Shown: one piece after another, positions 31,251-35,934 of the stretch
Layout: every line of letters starts with the position of its first letter
Position numbering within the stretch: the first letter of the stretch is position 1
IMG/VR virus record: IMGVR_UViG_3300025699_000025
Span: 1-35,934 of that record
Source of the DNA: a virus
Direction: 5' to 3' (one strand)
DNA: 35,934 nucleotides
Position numbers and translations under genes: made by a program
Notes under the pieces: generated by a model
Told to the model about the DNA's origin: nothing
The model's input: the letters and a program-made list of their open reading frames with translations, nothing else
Databases searched by the model: none

Positions 31251-32210
31251 ATGGCTGCACCAACAAACACAATCGTACCAGCAGGTGTTGCTGGCAACAG
31301 AGAAGACCTCTCAAACCTCATCGAGCGCGTTGCTCCTGAGAAAACACCATTCTGCTCAAACATTAAAGGCGGTGGCGTAAAAGTTACGGCTACAAGACAT
31401 GAGTGGCAAACAGAAACACTAGCAACTCCAGATGCTGCTTCAGCACAAGTTGATGGTGATGATACTACATCATTCGAAGCTAACACAAGAACTCGTGTTG
31501 CTAACCGCGTACAAACTAAAAAGCGTGCGGTAGTTGTAGCTGGCATACAAGAAGCTGTTGACTCAGCTGGCGTAGCGTCAGAAATGGCTAGACAAAAACT
31601 TATCAAAGGTATTGAGCTAAAGCGTGACTTCGAAGCTCGTTTCATTGGTAACTTTGCTTCATCTGAAGAATCAGGTTCAACTGGGCGTAAAGCTGCTGGT
31701 GCATTAGCATGGGCAACTTCAAACGTGTCACGCGGTTCAGGCGGTGCTAATGGTGGATATAGCGGAACAGATTGTGCTGCTGCTACAAATGGTACACAGC
31801 GTACTTTCACTAAAGACATCATGGATGCCGTAATTCAATCTGGATTTAATAATGGCGCTACATTCTCACAAATCTATATGAGTGCTGCTCATAAAGCAAT
31901 ATTTGCTGGATTTGCTGGACTTGCAGCTAACCGCTATGAAATCAACGGAATGGATGAAGGCGTAGTTGTTGGCGGTGCAGACGTTTATCTGTCTAACCAC
32001 GGCAAACTAACTATAATACCAGTACAGTATGGCCTAACACGCGATGCTCTATTTGTAGACCCATCCATGTGTACTTTAGGTACATTACGTTCACCACGTT
32101 ATGAAGAACTATCCAAAACTGGTGACAACGAAAAAGGTCAAATCCTTGGTGATATGACACTTATCGTGAAGAACGAAAAAGGTCTAGGCGTAGCCGCAGA
32201 CTTAACCTAG
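31251..32210 (+). CDS. Major capsid protein, DUF5309/SU10-type
   Basis: A 319-residue HK97-fold coat protein with ACAGGAGATATTAAG before the ATG. It begins NTIVPAGVAGNREDLSNLIE, RVAPEKTPFCSNIKGGGVKVTATRHEWQTETLA, then the long helix segment (VQTKKRAVVVAGIQEAVDSAG; ARQKLIKGIELKRDFEARF), and ends with the P-domain pattern GGADVYLSNHGKLTIIPVQY and ILGDMTLIVKNEKG. This matches the DUF5309 family that includes the phage SU10 coat. Codon choice is noticeably biased toward optimal codons here, as expected for the most abundant protein. A stem-loop follows the gene. Confidence 0.92.
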   Translation: MAAPTNTIVPAGVAGNREDLSNLIERVAPEKTPFCSNIKGGGVKVTATRHEWQTETLATPDAASAQVDGDDTTSFEANTRTRVANRVQTKKRAVVVAGIQEAVDSAGVASEMARQKLIKGIELKRDFEARFIGNFASSEESGSTGRKAAGALAWATSNVSRGSGGANGGYSGTDCAAATNGTQRTFTKDIMDAVIQSGFNNGATFSQIYMSAAHKAIFAGFAGLAANRYEINGMDEGVVVGGADVYLSNHGKLTIIPVQYGLTRDALFVDPSMCTLGTLRSPRYEELSKTGDNEKGQILGDMTLIVKNEKGLGVAADLT

Positions 32211-32226
32211 TATTAGGTAACGAATG

Positions 32227-32248
32227 GGGGTTGGCATTTGCCAGCCCC
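32227..32248 (+). other. Stem-loop after the coat gene, no T run
   Basis: GGGGTTGGC-ATTT-GCCAGCCCC forms a 9-bp stem with one G-T pair. It is followed by TACAATTAGG, not by T residues. It may stabilise the coat mRNA or attenuate downstream expression. Confidence 0.75.
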
Positions 32249-32266
32249 TACAATTAGGAGATAAAT

Positions 32267-32485
32267 ATGCCAAAAGCAAAAGCACCAAAGATTAAAGCAA
32301 AAATACAAAAATATGACGGCATTGAATGCATTGTCACTAAAAAAGGCGGTATAGCGCAAATAAGAACTGGTAAATCAAATGCTGATGGTAGTGAAATATG
32401 TTACAAAAAAGGCGACATATTTAAAACAAATGCAGCGCAAGCTAAGTTATTAGAAGAAAACGATTTGGTAGTAGCAAGGGATTAA
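32267..32485 (+). CDS. Small capsid-region protein with CIVTKKG domain
   Basis: A 72-residue protein with TTAGGAG upstream. A Lys/Ala N-terminus is followed by GIECIVTKKGGIAQIRTGKS, then YKKGDIFKTNAAQAKLLEENDLVVARD, a compact beta-barrel-like unit ending in the VV-R-D strand. The same unit forms the C-terminal half of the leftward protein at 12880-13272. Its place after the coat gene suggests a head decoration or completion role; not recognised as a named family. Confidence 0.7.
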   Translation: MPKAKAPKIKAKIQKYDGIECIVTKKGGIAQIRTGKSNADGSEICYKKGDIFKTNAAQAKLLEENDLVVARD

Positions 32486-32486
32486 G

Positions 32487-32816
32487 ATGAGTAGTTTTAA
32501 ACCATTTTCATACGATTCAGCAACAGGCATGAAACACAGCCTAGCAGTTGATAGCGCAACAGATGAAATGTATGTAAAAACAGAACAAGATGTCACTAAA
32601 ATATTAGATCACAATAAAAGACAGCAATATGATGCTAAAGGCACACTAGGTAAAGCTGATTTAGTTAAAGTTGGCACAATACCATTAGGGCTAATACAGC
32701 ATTGGAAAGCAACAGAAGGCATTGATGTATTTAATCAAGACCATTGGCCTCGTGTTGTAGAAAAATTAAACAGTAATGAGTTTCAGGCATTGCGAGTAGC
32801 GCAGTTTAAGGTGTAG
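32487..32816 (+). CDS. Conserved hypothetical head-region protein
   Basis: A 109-residue protein beginning MSSFKPFSYDSATGMKHSL. It has a middle strand region (ATDEMYVKTEQDVTKILDHNKRQQ) and the tail IPLGLIQHWKATEGIDVFNQ, then PRVVEKLNSNEFQALRV. I recognise this combination (a DVTKILDHNK-like segment and a W...GID-F---HWP end) from proteins between coat and adaptor genes of podoviruses. Its function is not established. It follows the previous gene by one base. Confidence 0.75.
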   Translation: MSSFKPFSYDSATGMKHSLAVDSATDEMYVKTEQDVTKILDHNKRQQYDAKGTLGKADLVKVGTIPLGLIQHWKATEGIDVFNQDHWPRVVEKLNSNEFQALRVAQFKV

Positions 32817-32818
32817 TT

Positions 32819-33430
32819 ATGGCATTTGCAAATCTAGGCGAATTAAAAACAGTTATAAATGACACGTTAAATCGTGATGATTTGACTGCACAAATACCTA
32901 ATTTTATTAAAATGAATGAAGAAAGCGTTAATCGCAAAGTCAATGTATCTGAGATGGAAGAATACACTGAGTTTACTATAAACGTAGGGCAAACAACATT
33001 GCCTACAAACTTCTTAGAGATGCGTAATATACAGATGAAAAGTTCTGAATATCCATTGCAATATGTACCGCATAACTCATTAGATGGAATAGGTGCTGAC
33101 TCTGGTATACCTAGATTTTACTCTATACAAGGCACTAAACTATTATTTTATCCGTTTCCCCCAGATGCTACTATTGGCATTATGAGATATTTGGCTGAAG
33201 TAACGCCTTTGGTAAATGATGTAGATACAAATTGGTTACTAAGTAAATCACCGCAAATATATTTGTACGGCACATTATTACACGCTGCACCCTTTTTAAA
33301 TGATGACAGCAGATTACCTGTATGGAGTGCATTGTTTGAAGATGCTGTTAAAGCATTGAATGACCAAGACAAGCGCAGAATGTCAGGAACTAAACCACAA
33401 ATGATAAACGCAACAGCAGGATACTATTGA
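32819..33430 (+). CDS. Head-tail adaptor (connector) protein
   Basis: A 203-residue protein. It opens with the helical segment FANLGELKTVINDTLNRDDL, continues with IPNFIKMNEESVNRKVNV, LPTNFLEMRNIQM, a beta region ending GTKLLFYPFPPDA, and the terminal helices LYGTLLHAAPFLNDDSRLPV and WSALFEDAVKALNDQDKRR. This is the phage adaptor pattern (P22 gp4/T7 gp11-like position), sitting under the portal. The following gene starts two bases after its stop. Confidence 0.85.
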   Translation: MAFANLGELKTVINDTLNRDDLTAQIPNFIKMNEESVNRKVNVSEMEEYTEFTINVGQTTLPTNFLEMRNIQMKSSEYPLQYVPHNSLDGIGADSGIPRFYSIQGTKLLFYPFPPDATIGIMRYLAEVTPLVNDVDTNWLLSKSPQIYLYGTLLHAAPFLNDDSRLPVWSALFEDAVKALNDQDKRRMSGTKPQMINATAGYY

Positions 33431-33431
33431 T

Positions 33432-34007
33432 ATGCCTACAACAACTAACTATGGATGGACATACAACCTACCAAATACTGCACAAGATACATGGGGCGGT
33501 GATTTAAATAACACGCAGATAGCGATTGATGCGCAAGTAAAAACTAATGAAAACCTTGCTAACTCAAAAGCACCAATAGCCGACCCTACATTTACAGGCA
33601 CAGTTACAGGGCCGACATTTGATGGTAATTTAACAGGTGATGTTACAGGCGATGTATTTGCAAGTGATGGTACAAGCAAAATACTCGAATCTGGTACAGA
33701 TGGCACTGATGCTGTATTGACAGGCAATGCAACGTCAGCGGATAAATGGTCTACTGCAAGAACTGTTACACTAACAGGCGTTGTTACAGGCAGCGTAGCA
33801 TTTGACGGCACAGGTGATTTTACATTAGCTACAAGCGTTGGCACAATAGCAGATGATACACTAACAATAGCGCAAACAAGCGGTCTGCAAGCAGCATTAG
33901 ATGGCAAAGTAGCACACGCAAGCGGTAATGGCAGAACAATAACTGTAGGCAATACAGCGCCTACAAGTCCACTAACAGATGACATTTGGTTTGATACAAC
34001 GGCATAA
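33432..34007 (+). CDS. Tail fibre/spike-like protein, short
   Basis: A 191-residue protein with the fibre N-terminal pattern TTTNYGWTYNLPNTAQDTWG, DLNNTQIAIDAQV, then repeats PTFTGTVTGPTFDGNLTGD and TGDVTGDVFASDG. It ends NGRTITVGNTAPTSPLTDDI, typical of short phage fibres and of the first segment of long ones. It lies between the adaptor and the gp10-like tail gene, so it is probably a tail appendage anchored at the tail tip. Its stop overlaps the next start (TAATG). Confidence 0.8.
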   Translation: MPTTTNYGWTYNLPNTAQDTWGGDLNNTQIAIDAQVKTNENLANSKAPIADPTFTGTVTGPTFDGNLTGDVTGDVFASDGTSKILESGTDGTDAVLTGNATSADKWSTARTVTLTGVVTGSVAFDGTGDFTLATSVGTIADDTLTIAQTSGLQAALDGKVAHASGNGRTITVGNTAPTSPLTDDIWFDTTA

Positions 34008-34471
34008 TGGCAATAAAAACTTATAACGGCACTGCATTTGCAGACGCAACAGCTAAGTATTACAATGGTAGTGCGTGGGTAGAACCTAATAGTGGTGTTA
34101 AGCGTTGGAATGGTAGTGCATGGGAAGTTGTTTCTACTGCATTTGAGGCAACACTAACGCAAACAGCACTATTTGGCTCTACATCATACAACTCATCACT
34201 GGGTAGCTATACAGGCGTTACAAGTAGCCCCGGCACTGGTTACACAGCGGTAACAGTCACAGGTGGTAAAGCGCCATTTACATATCAATGGTTTTATGTA
34301 TCTGGCACTGTAAGTAGTATAAATCTATTCCCACAACTACCTACGCAGTACACTACAAGATTTAGTTTTAATTATGCGTTATCAGCAGGCAATGCTGTTT
34401 ATAGATGCCAAGTAACAGATGCCGATAACAACGTAATAAATACAGACACAGTTACAGTGAGTTTTAGTTAA
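34007..34471 (+). CDS. Tail-associated protein with Ig-like C-terminal domain
   Basis: A 154-residue protein. The first 45 residues contain two KxYNGSAWV-type units (YNGTAFADATAKYYNGSAW; VKRWNGSAWEVV), a pattern common at phage fibre ends. Residues of about 60-154 look like an Ig/PKD-like beta domain (YTAVTVTGGKAPFTYQWFYV; AVYRCQVTDADNNVINTDTV). Such domains assist surface binding. It is coupled to both neighbours by one-base TAATG overlaps. Confidence 0.78.
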   Translation: MAIKTYNGTAFADATAKYYNGSAWVEPNSGVKRWNGSAWEVVSTAFEATLTQTALFGSTSYNSSLGSYTGVTSSPGTGYTAVTVTGGKAPFTYQWFYVSGTVSSINLFPQLPTQYTTRFSFNYALSAGNAVYRCQVTDADNNVINTDTVTVSFS

Positions 34472-35934
34472 TGTTAGTACCATTAAACATTCCGCCCGGT
34501 GTTTACACTAACGGCACAGAGTATCAGTCTAAAGGCCGTAACTTTGATGCTAATCTTGTGCGTTGGCAATTTGGTGCATTAGGGCCAATGGGTGGCTGGA
34601 GACAGAGAACAACTACAACTGTAAGCGGCAAGGCAAGACGTGTTATATCTTGGCGTGATAACAACAACCAAGTATGGGCTGCGATAGGAACAAATAGCCA
34701 TTTATATGCTATGACAGCTGGCGGTGCTGTAACAGATATTACGCCTAGCGGATTAACTGCCGGGCGTGCAGATGCAGATACAGGCGCTGGATTTGGCACA
34801 GGTTTGTATGGACAAGGGCCGTATGGAGTTAGTAACCCTGCTGTGGTAAGCACTACAAACCCTGCAAGCATATGGTCACTAGATACATTTGGTCAGATAT
34901 TGTTAGGTGTATTGCCTGATGACGGCAAACTGTACGAATGGAATGTAAACGTTAATGTTGATGCTACGCAAGTAACAAATGCGCCTGTAGACAACAGAGC
35001 AGTATTAGTAACGCCAGAGCGTATTGTGATGTGCCTTGGCGCAGCAGGAGTGCCAAGAGATGTTGCTTGGTCAGATCAAGAAGATAGAAACCAATGGACA
35101 GCAGCAGCTAACAATCAAGCTGGTAACTTTAGTTTACAAACAGCTGGTACAATATTAAATGCGGTCAATGTTAAAGGTGGTAGTCTTATATTTACAGATA
35201 AAGACGTATGGCGCGTTGTATATTTAGGGCCGCCATTAGTGTACGGATTTCCACAAGATAATGCTGGTGGTGGTTTAGTATCTGCTGGTGCGGTGACAAC
35301 GGCTGATGGCGCAGCATATTGGATGTCACATGAAAATTTTTATGTACATACAGGTTACAGTCAACCTATAGCTTGCGACGTACATGATGCAGTGTTTAAA
35401 GACATTAACAGAGCGCAAATTAGTAAAGTTACTGCTTGGCATAACGCATCATTCGGTGAAGTTTGGTGGTTTTACCCTAGTGCTGATAGCACTGAAAATG
35501 ACAAATATGTGGTTTATGACTACAGAGAAAGGCATTGGAATAAAGGCAGTTTATCGCGATTATGTGCGACAGACAAAGCGCCATTACCATATCCAATAGC
35601 TGTAGATGCTACTGGCAAGATATATGACCATGAGTTTGGATATGACCACAATGGCGATGTTAGTTTTATTGAACATGGGCCTGTAGAATTAGGTACAGGT
35701 GAAAATAGCTCTAATCTTACGTTTTTATACCCTGATGAAAGCGCACAAGGCGACGTTAGCATAACCTTTAAAAGTAAAATGTACCCTAACGGCACAGAAC
35801 GTAGTTTTGGCCCATACACAGCAACTCGGCAACCTGTACCAATAAGAGTACATGGCAGACAAATGCTTGTTAAAGCAATAGGCGCAGAGTCAACTAATTG
35901 GAGGCTTGGTGTACCGCGTATTGAAGTTAAACCA
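34471..35934 (+). CDS. Tail stabilisation/hub-type protein (P22 gp10-like), 5' part
   Basis: The frame starts at ATG 34471 (TAATG overlap) and remains open to the window end, 488 codons; the last residues are at the left edge (to 346), giving 492 in total. It begins LVPLNIPPGVYTNGTEYQSK, with DANLVRWQFGALGPMGGW. Beta-propeller-like repeats follow (VISWRDNNNQVWAAIGTNSH; GSLIFTDKDVWRVVYLGPP; ASFGEVWWFYPSADS; NDKYVVYDYRERHWNKG). This WRV-YDY-W pattern is that of podovirus tail hub/stabilisation proteins such as P22 gp10, which seal the packaged head. Assignment is from pattern and gene order. Confidence 0.8.
   Translation, partial: MLVPLNIPPGVYTNGTEYQSKGRNFDANLVRWQFGALGPMGGWRQRTTTTVSGKARRVISWRDNNNQVWAAIGTNSHLYAMTAGGAVTDITPSGLTAGRADADTGAGFGTGLYGQGPYGVSNPAVVSTTNPASIWSLDTFGQILLGVLPDDGKLYEWNVNVNVDATQVTNAPVDNRAVLVTPERIVMCLGAAGVPRDVAWSDQEDRNQWTAAANNQAGNFSLQTAGTILNAVNVKGGSLIFTDKDVWRVVYLGPPLVYGFPQDNAGGGLVSAGAVTTADGAAYWMSHENFYVHTGYSQPIACDVHDAVFKDINRAQISKVTAWHNASFGEVWWFYPSADSTENDKYVVYDYRERHWNKGSLSRLCATDKAPLPYPIAVDATGKIYDHEFGYDHNGDVSFIEHGPVELGTGENSSNLTFLYPDESAQGDVSITFKSKMYPNGTERSFGPYTATRQPVPIRVHGRQMLVKAIGAESTNWRLGVPRIEVKP
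35604..35934. repeat. Right copy of imperfect terminal redundancy
   Basis: Corresponds to 1-331 with 13 silent differences, all after the first 126 bases. Examples are GGA/GGC, AGG/AGA, CAG/CAA, CTA/CTT and GTA/GTT in one run of codons (GRQMLV). The contig was probably closed across two co-existing strain variants. Confidence 0.95.

Noticed and set aside
31226-31822. 198-codon antisense ORF opposite the coat gene
   Set aside because: Shadow of the coat gene's biased codons; no start signal and no recognisable domain.
33449-33985. 178-codon antisense ORF opposite the short fibre gene
   Set aside because: Val/Pro/Ser-rich mirror of Thr/Gly/Asp repeats. The sense frame has clear fibre motifs.

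Overview
The window is one essentially complete genome of a tailed double-stranded DNA phage, recovered as a circularly permuted contig. The first 331 bases recur, with small differences, as the last 331 bases, and a single tail gene runs off the right end and finishes at the left end. The circular unit is therefore about 35.6 kb. Portal, coat, adaptor and three ejection-type proteins suggest a short-tailed virion of the P22/SU10 kind. The sequence is AT-rich. Three clues, each indirect, suggest an alphaproteobacterial, probably aquatic host: a GcrA-like regulator, two tandem GTTC-N7-GTTC boxes (the LexA box of Alphaproteobacteria), and small proteins of types I associate with marine phages. 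No integrase, tRNA, DNA polymerase, RNA polymerase or CRISPR array is visible.

Layout. The late block is all rightward and starts at 25584: small Cys-rich protein, disordered protein, small and large terminase, P22-like portal, scaffold, DUF5309/SU10-type coat protein, adaptor, two small tail proteins and a gp10-like tail protein. It continues across the contig junction (1-12890) with three ejection proteins, one carrying a lytic transglycosylase domain, then a 1291-residue tail fibre with an S74 chaperone domain, a lysis cassette (coiled-coil membrane protein, M15 endopeptidase, 3-TM holin-like protein) and a phage T5 A1-like metallophosphoesterase. The replication and recombination block is leftward (20476 down to 12880): small HTH protein, overlapping-frame cytosine methyltransferase, HNH and DUF1064 nucleases, DnaB helicase, winged-helix replication protein, ERF recombinase, YqaJ exonuclease, SSB, NinB, DUF5664 pyrophosphohydrolase and two hypothetical proteins.

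The control centre is at 20477-20575. Two divergent sigma70-type promoters share one self-complementary -35 hexamer (TTGCAA) next to a 15-bp palindrome. The rightward arm makes a GcrA-like double-HTH protein, a NusG/RfaH-like factor and a 52-residue HTH-like protein, then meets a strong terminator. Between 21886 and 25181 lies an accessory region of short genes on both strands, each with its own promoter and a very uniform AAAGGATTA-type ribosome binding site.

The most unusual structures are: (1) the cytosine methyltransferase, whose catalytic half and target-recognition half lie in two reading frames overlapping over about 530 bases, start two bases apart in TAATGTG, and could also be joined at AUU-UGA-C, a prfB-like +1 frameshift context; (2) the tandem LexA-type boxes upstream of the late genes; (3) the shared -35 divergent switch feeding a phage NusG. 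All assignments come from reading the sequence and from knowledge of the families; no search was run.
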